NCBI GenBank assembly: GCA_012518155.1
Contig: JAAYTC010000342.1
Location: 1 to 22,671, forward strand
Length of the DNA: 22,671 nt
Source of the DNA: Bacteroidales bacterium
GTDB lineage: Bacteria; Bacteroidota; Bacteroidia; Bacteroidales; Dysgonomonadaceae
Direction of reading: 5' to 3'
A model generated the notes under the pieces. It was given only the letters and a program-made list of their open reading frames with translations, did no database searches and was not told the origin of the DNA. Below, one piece after another: positions 1 through 7,650 of the stretch. A program made the position numbers and the translations under genes. Every line of letters starts with the position of its first letter. Within the stretch, counting starts at the first letter, position 1.

Positions 1-1645
1 AGCCCAGGTTGTCGATGATCTCGTAACCCGCCGAAGCAAAGAAGTTACTCGAGAACTGCGCGCGTGCCAACCGCATCGCCAGGTTGCCTATGGTAAGCAT
101 AAACACCTTGGGGCGTTTCCCGCTCTGTTCGGTCGCCAGGCGCAGATCGTTAAAATCATCAGCTAAGCGCTTCGTGTTTAATTTTTTCAAGGGAGTAGAG
201 GCATCGCTATCGCTGCAACCACATCCCGTTCCCGTAGCACCTTCTCCCTCTATTTTATCGCTCATCTTCTCGTTAAAATTGGGATATTGATTGGTACCAA
301 GCAGCACTTCCCTTCTACTGGCAACCGCTTGGAAGCGTGCATCGGAAGAACCATTAATGGCATCCTGTACCGTGCCTGCCTTCAGTGCCTCGTAGAACCC
401 GGTCTCTTCCGTTTCTAAGAAGAGCGACCACGCTTGTTGCGCGAGGGAAGAGGTGAGCGTTTCTATGTAATAAGAACCCGACGAGGGGTCGGTTACCTTA
501 TCGAAGTGCGCTTCTTCTTTCAGCAGTAGTTGCTGGTTAACCGCTACGCGCTCGGCAAAGGCGGTCGGTGTTTCGAACGTTTCGTCAAACGGGCGCACCG
601 TGAGCGAGTCCACGGCACCCAACACGGCCGACATCGCTTCGGTTTGCGTACGTAACAGGTTGACGTACGGGTCGTAAAGTGTTTGGTTGAATCGGGAGGT
701 GATCGCGTGGATATTCATCTTCGCGGCGCAACGGCAGGTACCATCTTCCGCCTTGTTATCGCAATCGTGTGGACAAGGTGGCTTGTACGCGTTCACGATC
801 TCGGCCCAGAGCCAGCGTGCAGCCCGGAACTTGGCGATCTCCATGAAGTAGTTGGATCCCACTCCGAATTGAAACTTGATCTTCTTGGCCGCCATCTGCG
901 GGTCCAATCCTCGTTCGATAAGCCCCTCCAGTACTTGGTTGCCATACGACAAGCTGTAGCCCAGCTCTTGGTAGCTGTACGCTCCCGCGTCGTTCATCCG
1001 GTTGCCCGTGATGGTGATGGCCCTGTATCGGGGCAGCGGCGCGGTAATCTTCGCGATCTCCACCGCCTTATCGAGCCACTGCGGTTCATCGATCCCTTTT
1101 TTCAAGATCTTCCGGAATGGATCGAACTCCACCGAACCAAAACACTCCAGCACGTTAAGGTTCAGCGACTGTATATATTGCACCACCAGCTTCGCCAAGT
1201 CGATGGTCCGGGAGATACAGGTACTGAAGTTCAGCTCCACCTTATCGGGCGCGATACCTTCGAGAAGCAGTTGTAAATTTTCCGCCGTAAGTTCGTTCTT
1301 AGGCAGCCGGAACCCGAAGGAGGTAATGCCCTTCTGTAACAGGGCCCGCGCCTTCTTGTTAGCGTCGGCAAAATTTTTCACGTTGATCTCCTGACGCACG
1401 TACCAGGTGTTGTCCTCCCGGGTGCTTCGTACGTAGGGGAACTGCCCGGGCAGGTTATTTACCGCGGGGAACCCCTCGACATCTTCCGCACGATAGAAAG
1501 GATTCACGCTAAACCCTTCGTCGGTTTTCCACACCAATCTCTTTTGGAAATCGGCCCCCTTGAGGTCACGTGTGACCACTTCCATCCACTCATCGGTGGA
1601 GACGGGAGAAAAATCGGTGAAAAGTTTCTCTCTCTGATTACTCAT
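1..1645 (-). CDS. mutA: Methylmalonyl-CoA mutase small (beta) subunit, C-terminus cut by window edge
   Basis: This is the non-catalytic partner of the B12-dependent mutase that interconverts succinyl-CoA and methylmalonyl-CoA in the propionate pathway; it is cytosolic and pairs with MutB. From the ATG at 1645 an open frame of 548 codons runs to the left edge. The protein opens MSNQREKLFTDFSPVSTDEW and has the family stretches FRLPKNEL, GVGSNYFMEIAKFRAARWLW, LLRTQTEAMSAVLGAVDSL and KVTDPSSGSYYIE. The family is about 620 residues, so roughly 70-80 C-terminal residues lie outside the window, with mutB probably beyond. A cysteine-rich insert (CPHDC...CRC, near 730-778) and a second cluster (GCGC, near 215-235) are visible. 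The creatininase gene ends 83 bases upstream. I found no clear TAnnTTTG promoter in that gap, so read-through from upstream is possible. Identity is confident; the operon link is inferred. Confidence 0.93.
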   Translation of the reverse strand, partial: MSNQREKLFTDFSPVSTDEWMEVVTRDLKGADFQKRLVWKTDEGFSVNPFYRAEDVEGFPAVNNLPGQFPYVRSTREDNTWYVRQEINVKNFADANKKARALLQKGITSFGFRLPKNELTAENLQLLLEGIAPDKVELNFSTCISRTIDLAKLVVQYIQSLNLNVLECFGSVEFDPFRKILKKGIDEPQWLDKAVEIAKITAPLPRYRAITITGNRMNDAGAYSYQELGYSLSYGNQVLEGLIERGLDPQMAAKKIKFQFGVGSNYFMEIAKFRAARWLWAEIVNAYKPPCPHDCDNKAEDGTCRCAAKMNIHAITSRFNQTLYDPYVNLLRTQTEAMSAVLGAVDSLTVRPFDETFETPTAFAERVAVNQQLLLKEEAHFDKVTDPSSGSYYIETLTSSLAQQAWSLFLETEETGFYEALKAGTVQDAINGSSDARFQAVASRREVLLGTNQYPNFNEKMSDKIEGEGATGTGCGCSDSDASTPLKKLNTKRLADDFNDLRLATEQSGKRPKVFMLTIGNLAMRLARAQFSSNFFASAGYEIIDNLG

Positions 1646-1728
1646 AGTTTGTAAATTATTTATTATTTTGAAGTTCGTTATCTATCGATATCCACGATCC
1701 GCCGATGACTACGAGCCAGTCACAAATT

Positions 1729-2499
1729 TTAGTCAACAGCCTTAAGTTCTACCAACAACTGCGCGATCTTGCCCGCCACAGCTTCGGCGTATCGTTTACC
1801 CTTTTCCGCGGTCGATTTTTTCGGGTCGCCAATCCCGGTATCTTTCGATACCTCGTCCCAATGTCGGGGGCTCCACCCCACCCGCTCGTCCAACGCCGCT
1901 ACTTTTCCTCGTACCGTGGGACCGTCCCCTGCCCGTTCCATGGATACCAGTTCCGGGTGATAATGCAGCATCACGGAAGTTTCTTGTTCTCCGGCATGGT
2001 CATCGGGATCTGCCTCAAAGTACCCCTTTTTGGGAAGCACCGCGAACCAATCAACTACCGCGATTTTGAAATCGGGGAAATCCATTCCAAGGTCGCGTAT
2101 ATACGATTTAAAGCTGTTCCCGCCGTGGCCATTCACGATCACCATCTTCCGGAAACCTTGTCCATGTAGGGAAGTAACGATATCGAGGAGTATCGCTTTT
2201 TGCGTTTCACTCCGGGTATGCACACAAAAGGGTTTGTTCCATTGCCCCGCGTTCTGTGATCCGAAGTAAACGGGTGGAAGCACCATGCTGGTGACTCCCT
2301 GCTGGAATGCCAATTCGGCCGCATCGCTCGCGATCTCGCTCGAGAGGATGCAATCGGTCAAGTAAGGTAAATGGTAATTATGCGGTTCCATAGCACCCCA
2401 TGGAAGAATCGCGATGTCGTACGCGTGCTCCTTCACGTCGCCCCAGTTAGCGAGTGACATGTGCAAGAAAGGGTTCTTATTATTTTTCATCATTACCAT
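1729..2499 (-). CDS. Creatininase-family metal-dependent amidohydrolase
   Basis: The 256-residue protein has the creatininase fold signatures. LPWGAMEPHNYHLPYLTD holds the Glu, His and Asp expected as metal ligands, VNGHGGN is the family glycine-rich motif, and DDHAGEQETS holds the second His-Glu pair. Family members hydrolyse cyclic or linear amides (creatinine, N-formyl or nucleotide-derived amides) with two zinc or manganese ions in the cytosol. The true substrate cannot be read from the sequence; creatinine itself is only one possibility. The gene starts 6 bases after the stop of the LuxR-type regulator, so the two are almost certainly co-transcribed. Three in-frame ATGs lie within the first ten bases or so (2499, 2493, 2490) and no strong Shine-Dalgarno separates them; I took the first. 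Full length for the family. Confidence 0.88.
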   Translation of the reverse strand: MVMMKNNKNPFLHMSLANWGDVKEHAYDIAILPWGAMEPHNYHLPYLTDCILSSEIASDAAELAFQQGVTSMVLPPVYFGSQNAGQWNKPFCVHTRSETQKAILLDIVTSLHGQGFRKMVIVNGHGGNSFKSYIRDLGMDFPDFKIAVVDWFAVLPKKGYFEADPDDHAGEQETSVMLHYHPELVSMERAGDGPTVRGKVAALDERVGWSPRHWDEVSKDTGIGDPKKSTAEKGKRYAEAVAGKIAQLLVELKAVD

Positions 2500-2505
2500 A
2501 TTGGA

Positions 2506-3375
2506 TTATATGGAAATCAAACCGTTACGGATGCTATAAAAGGTAAGCCCCGAAACGGTTTTGATACCCGTTTTAGCAATTATATTTTTGCGATGCGTGA
2601 GCACCGTGTTAAGGCTGATATTCAATTTTTCAGCGATCTCTTTGTTGATAAGTCCCTGTACAATTAGTCGCAATATTTCCGTCTCCCGGTTGGTCAGCGG
2701 GTGCCCTTTCCCGTCGGTGCGCACCGGCTGTTCATTTGTCATAGCGTATTGCAACTGCTCAATTCCCGTGGAGTCGAGTTCACTTATCTTCGGCCGAAGC
2801 ACTTTATCCATCAGCCGATTATGGGCTTCGAGATCTTTTTCTAGCGAGTGGAGCGAGAAGATCACGGCGTGGCACAAATTTTGATTGTATTCGGCCGAAA
2901 GATGTTTGATCAGGATATTTTTCAGGTCATGCAGCAACTCGTCCGGGAAATCGTCCACGTAGCTATCGGTTTTCTGCAGTTGATGGATCATCCGTTGTTT
3001 GAACTTCAAAAAAAGATCTCGCAACATCACCAGCTCCTCGTTATCGGACCCGCTCACTGCAATAAACGCGTTCAAGTGCTTCTCGATATTGGGAATCAAA
3101 TCGTGGATATAGCTTTCGATGGTTTGATGAAAATAGTCGGCAATAGGCTCCACGCTGAACAATTGAAGAGAAGCGTCAGGTATATAGGCTTTATCGAGGT
3201 AGACATTGAGGACAGTAAGTATAAAGTCGACGTTCAAGTGCTTCTCGTCGCAGAGTTCCTGCAGCGTTTTATCTCCCACGCCAAGTCGTATCCCGAAACG
3301 ATTCAGCACCGGTATCAGCTCGTTATGCTCCGCGAGCAGGTGAGCCACAACACTATGTGGGTTGAGTAGCGACAC
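2506..3375 (-). CDS. LuxR-type transcriptional regulator with N-terminal ScdA/hemerythrin-like sensor region
   Basis: The 289-residue protein ends in a GerE/LuxR helix-turn-helix (residues about 225-283: LTNRETEILRLIVQGLINKE, then a recognition helix near SLNTVLTHRKNII). There is no receiver domain. Residues 17-60 resemble the ScdA_N/DUF542 segment of RIC (YtfE/ScdA) proteins (LNRFGIRLGVGDKTLQELC), but the usual Cys-Cys pair is replaced by Leu-Gly. Residues 75-195 look like a hemerythrin helical bundle, with His at 83, 100, 131, 158, 169, 176 and 185, ending in LEAHNRLMDKVLRPKI. Several Glu/His positions expected for a di-iron site look substituted. The likely role is to sense NO, oxygen or iron-redox state and control transcription; this is inferred from the fold and from YgbA next door. 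The start codon is GTG, four bases after the ygbA stop. The HTH call is firm, the sensor domain probable. Confidence 0.8.
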   Translation of the reverse strand: MSLLNPHSVVAHLLAEHNELIPVLNRFGIRLGVGDKTLQELCDEKHLNVDFILTVLNVYLDKAYIPDASLQLFSVEPIADYFHQTIESYIHDLIPNIEKHLNAFIAVSGSDNEELVMLRDLFLKFKQRMIHQLQKTDSYVDDFPDELLHDLKNILIKHLSAEYNQNLCHAVIFSLHSLEKDLEAHNRLMDKVLRPKISELDSTGIEQLQYAMTNEQPVRTDGKGHPLTNRETEILRLIVQGLINKEIAEKLNISLNTVLTHRKNIIAKTGIKTVSGLTFYSIRNGLISI

Positions 3376-3379
3376 GTCC

Positions 3380-3742
3380 CTATTTTGATTGCCTGTTTAA
3401 ATTTGTCTTCGGTCGCGAGGCGTACTGCCGGTTCCGCTGATACTCCTTGCGGTAATGGCGGAGCGTGTCCAACGGGTGCAGAAACAACATTCGCGGCCCA
3501 GCGAAGCGCATCGCGTCTTTAATTCGTTGGCGCATATCGGGTTTGTAACAGTGGACTGGACAATTCCCACAGGTGGGTTTTTCTTCGCCAAAAGGGCACC
3601 GTTCCAATCGCTGCAACGCATACTCCCTCAACTCCTCGCATGCCCGGCACAACTCTTTCCCTGGGAGTCGATCTTCGCGGTGGGCCGATCGGCAATGGAT
3701 GGCGATCATTTTACTAACAACTTTCTTCTCTCCCTCGTTCAT
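3380..3742 (-). CDS. ygbA: YgbA-family protein (nitrosative-stress associated, cysteine-rich)
   Basis: The 120-residue protein matches the YgbA_NO family ('nitrous oxide-stimulated promoter' family). It has the pattern MIAIHC17, LC32xxC35, RC49P, TC58xxC61xxxC65Y and MRFAGPRMLFLHP. The seven cysteines could bind metal or an Fe-S cluster; in E. coli and Salmonella the gene belongs to the NsrR nitrosative-stress regulon. I chose the ATG at 3742 because it is preceded by a purine-rich GGAAGAGAA, because E. coli YgbA also begins with a short charged tail before MI..(Y/H)C, and because the longer in-frame start at 3763 is a TTG. It lies four bases ahead of the hemerythrin-like regulator in the same direction, which suggests one stress-response transcript. 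The tail after residue 95 is basic. The exact biochemical activity of the family is not known to me. Confidence 0.85.
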   Translation of the reverse strand: MNEGEKKVVSKMIAIHCRSAHREDRLPGKELCRACEELREYALQRLERCPFGEEKPTCGNCPVHCYKPDMRQRIKDAMRFAGPRMLFLHPLDTLRHYRKEYQRNRQYASRPKTNLNRQSK

Positions 3743-3770
3743 CCGTTCTCTTCCATCAAACAATACAATT

Positions 3771-3819
3771 CGTTAAAACAACGGCTTCAATAATAGAGGT
3801 TGAAGCCTGTTTTTTAACG
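3771..3819. terminator. Long hairpin in the ygbA leader: bidirectional terminator or 5'-UTR stem
   Basis: Two 20-base arms (3771-3790 and 3800-3819) are near-perfect inverted repeats: GGCTTCAA/TTGAAGCC closes a 9-base loop, a 4-base mismatched block follows, then CGTTAAAA/TTTTAACG. The plus strand has the T run TGTTTTTT after the stem; the minus strand has the weaker GTTGTTTT. It lies 52 bases past the stop of the peptidase gene, so it may end that transcript. It also lies between a good promoter candidate (3825-3856) and the ygbA start, so it may be a leader stem or attenuator. Confidence 0.6.
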
Positions 3820-3824
3820 GAGTG

Positions 3825-3856
3825 TAAAATTAGCCATTTTCTTGATCGTTGCCAAA
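3825..3856 (-). promoter_or_regulatory. Candidate Bacteroidetes promoter for ygbA-regulator operon
   Basis: On the minus strand TTTG (3856-3853) is followed after exactly 20 bases by TAATTTTA (3832-3825). The Bacteroidetes sigma-ABfr consensus is TTTG, 19-21 bases, TAnnTTTG, so only the last base differs. Transcription would begin near 3820, just ahead of the 3771-3819 hairpin, about 75 bases upstream of the ygbA ATG. Confidence 0.5.
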
Positions 3857-3871
3857 TTATGCTCCCCTTTT

Positions 3872-5176
3872 CTATTCGCGAATAGGCGATAACAGGAAGA
3901 TCTCCCCGGGCAGCTCCTCGATAAAATAACCCTCGTAGAGCTGAAGAATCCACCCCTCTCCTTTCACGATATTATTGTTGATTTCCAAAGGTTCAGAAAC
4001 GATTACCCATCGCCAGTCCGACCGAAGCAGCGCACCTCCCTCCTTCACGGTGAGGATGCCCCAGTTATCGCTGATCTCCACGGTGGGGTATACCGTACCT
4101 TCGTCCTCATCGAGCGGAATCAGGTTTCGGGGATCGAACGACATGCTCATATCTTCAAGACGAATTTCGAGGTGAGGCAAATCGAAAAACAACTCGCGAT
4201 ACCGATCAAGCTCCTCCTCGTTTCTCACGGAACGACGCGCTTCTTCTGCTATGATCTTAGCCCCGTTATACTCCTCGGCCACCTGTCGAACATAGGATTG
4301 CAACAGGATACGCCTCTCCATACCGAAGGCCTCGGCAAAAAGTTCGGTAAGCACCGTTTCGTTATCAACCGCGTGGTTCCACAGGTTTTCTTTTTGGTGA
4401 AGAAAAAAACCGTAGATGGGAATCGTTTCGTACGCGAACGAACGGACAAAAGTGGGGGTATCATGAAACTGGATGGCTCGCCTTACCAGGTAGTCGCGCC
4501 ACTCCCATTTGTCGCGGCCGCTCATCATCTGCCCGGTGTACGTGGCCAGTCCCTCTAGCAATTCAAGACTGTTTTCCGACAATTCTGACCCTCGGTACAG
4601 CTGGTGGCGATATTTACGAAAAAGAAGCGCGTTGCGAAGATGCTCTTCGGCACGATTAAGACGAGGCGACCTTAATGCTGCTTCCAATGCCTTCATCTCA
4701 AGACGCAGGTAAATTCTACCCTCCCTTAGATCGAGGTGTTGGTTATCCTCTCGTCGGGTCAAAAATCCAAGAAAAGGCTGCGCAACGTGGAACAGCTCGT
4801 GCGTGACGATATCGACCCGCCCGTACAAGTTCGATGACAGCGGCAACGTGAGCATGGCCCAATGTTTGCCGCTCCACTTGATATCGGTATTCGAAACGGG
4901 GACACCCTTAGGTAGTATACCCATGTAAATGTTGTTCGCGGCAGAAAGATATCCCTTTTCGTCCGGCTCGTTGGCGAAAACCTCCCGGGTACCGGGATGA
5001 ACAAGTAAGATGGGACCGTAAATATCTTTATTCCAGAGATACTCATGCTTTGCCGTGGCTTCTTTAACCTGCTTGAAATAGAGTGTTATGCTGTCCCTAT
5101 TTTGATACGACTTGCTGGCCGCGACGAATGCTGCAGCGGCAATAAACAGGATCGTTATCAGGATTTTTTCGCGCAT
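3872..5176 (-). CDS. Putative exported zinc metallopeptidase (HExxH), family not recognised
   Basis: I do not recognise the family. The 434-residue protein begins with a hydrophobic segment (MREKILITILFIAAAAFVAA) that reads as a signal peptide or membrane anchor. A gluzincin-like site is visible: H126-E127-L-F-H130 within VDIVTHELFHVAQPF, and a possible third ligand E208 in LLEGLATYTG, 78 residues later, the spacing and EGxAxY form seen in gluzincins. A conserved-looking opening IYGPILLVHPGTREVFANE and a C-terminal region of probable beta strands (about 350-434) follow. It is therefore probably an envelope or periplasmic peptidase. It begins 20 bases after the SDR gene stops, so the two likely share the promoter near 6006-6039. 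Catalysis and substrate are inferred only; a dead homologue cannot be excluded. Confidence 0.7.
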   Translation of the reverse strand: MREKILITILFIAAAAFVAASKSYQNRDSITLYFKQVKEATAKHEYLWNKDIYGPILLVHPGTREVFANEPDEKGYLSAANNIYMGILPKGVPVSNTDIKWSGKHWAMLTLPLSSNLYGRVDIVTHELFHVAQPFLGFLTRREDNQHLDLREGRIYLRLEMKALEAALRSPRLNRAEEHLRNALLFRKYRHQLYRGSELSENSLELLEGLATYTGQMMSGRDKWEWRDYLVRRAIQFHDTPTFVRSFAYETIPIYGFFLHQKENLWNHAVDNETVLTELFAEAFGMERRILLQSYVRQVAEEYNGAKIIAEEARRSVRNEEELDRYRELFFDLPHLEIRLEDMSMSFDPRNLIPLDEDEGTVYPTVEISDNWGILTVKEGGALLRSDWRWVIVSEPLEINNNIVKGEGWILQLYEGYFIEELPGEIFLLSPIRE

Positions 5177-5196
5177 AGCATGCTATCGTAACGGAT

Positions 5197-5985
5197 TTAT
5201 CTCTTTTTTGGAAGCCGCATCACCCGTGCCGAAAGGTGTGTCACCCATTTTCGGGGGAAAAAACGTATCGCGAAGGGAGCAATTTTATTCATCGCCCCGT
5301 GAATGGCGACTGGCTTTCCTTTCATCATAGCATCGTACCCCAATCGGGCAACGTCGCTCGCGCGGGCAATCTTCACGTTTTTGACTAGTCGCGACGCGCT
5401 CATTCCCGATTCCTCTCCAAAGTAGGTACTGGTGGGGCCGGGGCATAACACGGTTACGCTGGTACCCTCTTCACCCAGCTCATGGTTCAGTGCTTCCGAT
5501 AGTTTGAGCACGTACGATTTGGTAGCAAAGTAGACCGCCATCATGGGCCCGGGTTGAAAAGCCGCGGTGGAAGCGATGTTCAGTATTTTACCCCCCTGTT
5601 TCCCCTTCCACTCGTTCACGTAGAGGTGCATAAAATAGGTGAGTGCCATCGTGTTGAGCTCAATCATCGTTTTATAACGCTCCCATGGCTTATCCATAAA
5701 TCGTCCCCAATCGCCGAAGCCCGCGTTGTTGATCAGGTAGTCGATTCGAATTCCGGCCTGTTTCACCTCATCGAACACCTCTTTCGGCGCATCCGCTTCG
5801 CAAAGATCTTTCACGATCACTCGAACTTCCACCCCATATTGATCTTCCAGTTCTTCTTTCAAACGGGTTAAATATTCGCTGCTCCGTGCGACGAGCACCA
5901 AGTTGCAACCCTTCTTCGCGAGTAGCCGTGCCAACTCTTTCCCGATCCCTTTTGAAGCTCCGGTTATCAATGCTGTTTTTCTCAT
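5197..5985 (-). CDS. Classical short-chain dehydrogenase/reductase (SDR)
   Basis: The 262-residue protein is a full-length classical SDR. It has the nucleotide-binding motif T8-G-A-S-K-G-I-G15, the NNAG motif at 86-89, catalytic N111, S139 (in NIASTAAFQPGP), and Y152xxxK156. An Arg at position 34-35 after the second strand (LVLVARSS) suggests preference for NADP(H). The C-terminus is basic (RFFPRKWVTHLSARVMRLPK), which suggests membrane association. It resembles the DltE/YqjQ-like broad subgroup acting on keto-acyl, steroid or sugar substrates; the substrate cannot be read. It is first in a two-gene unit with the putative peptidase downstream. An AGGAGG lies just upstream of the ATG (5993-5988), unusually strong for this phylum although only two bases from the start codon. 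Confidence 0.9.
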   Translation of the reverse strand: MRKTALITGASKGIGKELARLLAKKGCNLVLVARSSEYLTRLKEELEDQYGVEVRVIVKDLCEADAPKEVFDEVKQAGIRIDYLINNAGFGDWGRFMDKPWERYKTMIELNTMALTYFMHLYVNEWKGKQGGKILNIASTAAFQPGPMMAVYFATKSYVLKLSEALNHELGEEGTSVTVLCPGPTSTYFGEESGMSASRLVKNVKIARASDVARLGYDAMMKGKPVAIHGAMNKIAPFAIRFFPRKWVTHLSARVMRLPKKR

Positions 5986-6005
5986 ATCCTCCTCATTATT
6001 TGAGA

Positions 6006-6039
6006 CAAAATTAAACTATTTTTCTTCTATCCTGTCAAA
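6006..6039 (-). promoter_or_regulatory. Candidate promoter for the SDR-peptidase unit
   Basis: The minus strand reads TTTG (6039-6036), 22 bases, then TAATTTTG (6013-6006), a perfect TAnnTTTG with a spacer one base longer than usual. It is followed about 20 bases later by AGGAGG and the SDR ATG. An inverted repeat (ATTTTTCTTCT at 6018-6028, AGAAGAAAAAT at 6044-6054) surrounds the -33 element and could be an operator or the tail of upstream transcription. Confidence 0.5.
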
Positions 6040-6144
6040 CAAGAGAAGAAAAATATAAAGAGATTGCCGGGATCGGGAACGATTCTCGGATTGCTTCCCA
6101 CCCCACATCCTTGCAATATTTAATAAATTGGGTTCTAATTGATC

Positions 6145-6178
6145 GAGCGTATTCTGATTGTGAAATTGGGGTACGCTC
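6145..6178 (-). terminator. Weak hairpin after rodA
   Basis: GAGCGTA (6145-6151) and TACGCTC (6172-6178) form a 7-base stem with a 20-base loop just after the rodA stop. No T run follows on the minus strand; the plus strand has ATTTTTT. It may end the elongasome transcript by another mechanism, or be chance. Confidence 0.25.
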
Positions 6179-6183
6179 ATTTT

Positions 6184-7644
6184 TTAACTTCGCTTTCTCG
6201 ATTTATCGATCCGCAAAAAGATGAAAAGCAGGATGGTAAAGCCCCACAGCGACGATCCGCCGTAACTAAAAAAGGGAAGAGGAATGCCGATCACCGGCAT
6301 GATTCCTATAACCATCCCTATATTAACAAGCAGGTGAAACACGAAAACGCTCACCACCCCATACCCGTATACCCTTCCAAACACGGTGGTTTGTCGTTCC
6401 GCCATACTTAGCAGCCGCAACACGAAAATCATAAAAAGGATAAGAACGAGTGCCGATCCGATAAAACCATGCTCTTCGCCGATGGTACAAAATATAAAGT
6501 CGGTGTCCTGTTCCGGCACGTACTTGAGCTTCGTTTGCGTGCCGTTCAGGTAACCTTTGCCGGTGAGCCCTCCCGAGCCGATAGCAATCTTGGACTGTCC
6601 CACGTGATATCCCGCCCCGCTCAGGTCTTGCTCCATCCCGAGCGTCACCTTGATACGCATTTGCTGGTGAGGTTGCAAGACGTCGAGAAACACGTATTCG
6701 GCCGACTCCAAGAAGGCAAAAGAGCCGACCAAGAAGAGCAAGATATAGAGATAGGTTCTTTTCCAATGCCGGAAAAAAAGGAACAGAAGGTATAACGCTC
6801 CCACGCCAAGCGCGATCAAGGCAGTCAGCCCCCAATCGATCTCTATCGAAAAAAACGACGCGATATAGGCAACTGCAAAGGGAACACCCGCGAAGAGAAG
6901 AAACCGAAAAGAGGTGCCCTTCAATTTGAGATAGCTCCATACCATGCCTGCTGAGAAGAGAATGATCAGGACGATAGAGACGAGCTCTCCCTCCGAAAGC
7001 ATACCCATTTGGTTTTCCGAAAATCGAATGCCCAAGATAAAGTAGATGATGGCCGCGATACCCATGAAAAGGAAACCACCCGGAAGGCCCTCTCGATACA
7101 ACACGAGGATAAAGCTGAGATAGACCAACGCGGTGCCGGTCTCGCTTTGTAGGATAACCAAGATGGTGGGCACCAGAATGATGCAGCTCACCAGCAAGAG
7201 GTTTTTTGTTTCCATCAGCCGGAACCCGTACGTGTTAAACACCCTAGCCAAGGTTAAAGCGATGATAAACTTCATGAACTCTGCCGGTTGGATACGCACC
7301 GGCCCAAGGATAAGCCACGAGCGGGAACCGTTGATCTCTTCCGCCACGATGGCTGTAACGGCTAGCAGCACGACCCCCACCACGTAGAGGAAGAAGGCGT
7401 ATGTTTCGTAAAAGCTTACATCAATTTTGAGCAGCGCGAAAGCAAGTAGCAGCGAAGTCCCCATCCAAATAAGCTGAGACCCCGCTCGAGTGGAAAGGTC
7501 AAACAAGCCCGTGGCATTTTCAAGATCGAAGCTCGCGGCGTAGATATTGAGCCATCCCACGACGACGAATAGCAGGTAGAAGAAAACGATGGGTTTATCC
7601 ACCTTTCCTTTCTCCTCACGTTCGTTATATCCTTGATAGACCAT
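6184..7644 (-). CDS. rodA: RodA, SEDS-family peptidoglycan glycosyltransferase
   Basis: RodA polymerises lipid II into glycan strands in the inner membrane and works with PBP2 in the elongasome. The 486-residue protein is strongly hydrophobic with at least ten membrane segments. It carries family signatures: GSRSWLILGPVRIQPAEFMK in the front half, then GSGGLTGKGYLNGTQTK, VPEQDTDFIFCTIGEEHGF (the Asp region essential in SEDS proteins) and GIPLPFFSYGGSSLWGF near the C-terminus. It is about 100 residues longer than E. coli RodA because of extra membrane helices in the middle (about 200-320), which I believe is usual in Bacteroidetes. It follows mrdA with a 56-base gap that contains a 17-base tandem repeat, the only sizeable gap in the mreC-rodA run. 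The start is an ATG at 7644. Confidence 0.95.
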   Translation of the reverse strand: MVYQGYNEREEKGKVDKPIVFFYLLFVVVGWLNIYAASFDLENATGLFDLSTRAGSQLIWMGTSLLLAFALLKIDVSFYETYAFFLYVVGVVLLAVTAIVAEEINGSRSWLILGPVRIQPAEFMKFIIALTLARVFNTYGFRLMETKNLLLVSCIILVPTILVILQSETGTALVYLSFILVLYREGLPGGFLFMGIAAIIYFILGIRFSENQMGMLSEGELVSIVLIILFSAGMVWSYLKLKGTSFRFLLFAGVPFAVAYIASFFSIEIDWGLTALIALGVGALYLLFLFFRHWKRTYLYILLFLVGSFAFLESAEYVFLDVLQPHQQMRIKVTLGMEQDLSGAGYHVGQSKIAIGSGGLTGKGYLNGTQTKLKYVPEQDTDFIFCTIGEEHGFIGSALVLILFMIFVLRLLSMAERQTTVFGRVYGYGVVSVFVFHLLVNIGMVIGIMPVIGIPLPFFSYGGSSLWGFTILLFIFLRIDKSRKRS

Positions 7645-7650
7645 AATTTT

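Noticed and set aside
683..1276. Plus-strand open frame of 197 codons opposite mutA
   Set aside because: The minus strand is the conserved mutA coding strand and the plus frame gives no family motifs; it is a shadow.
6700..7050. Extra central region of RodA as an unusual insertion
   Set aside because: Longer RodA proteins appear normal for Bacteroidetes; nothing in the motifs is odd.
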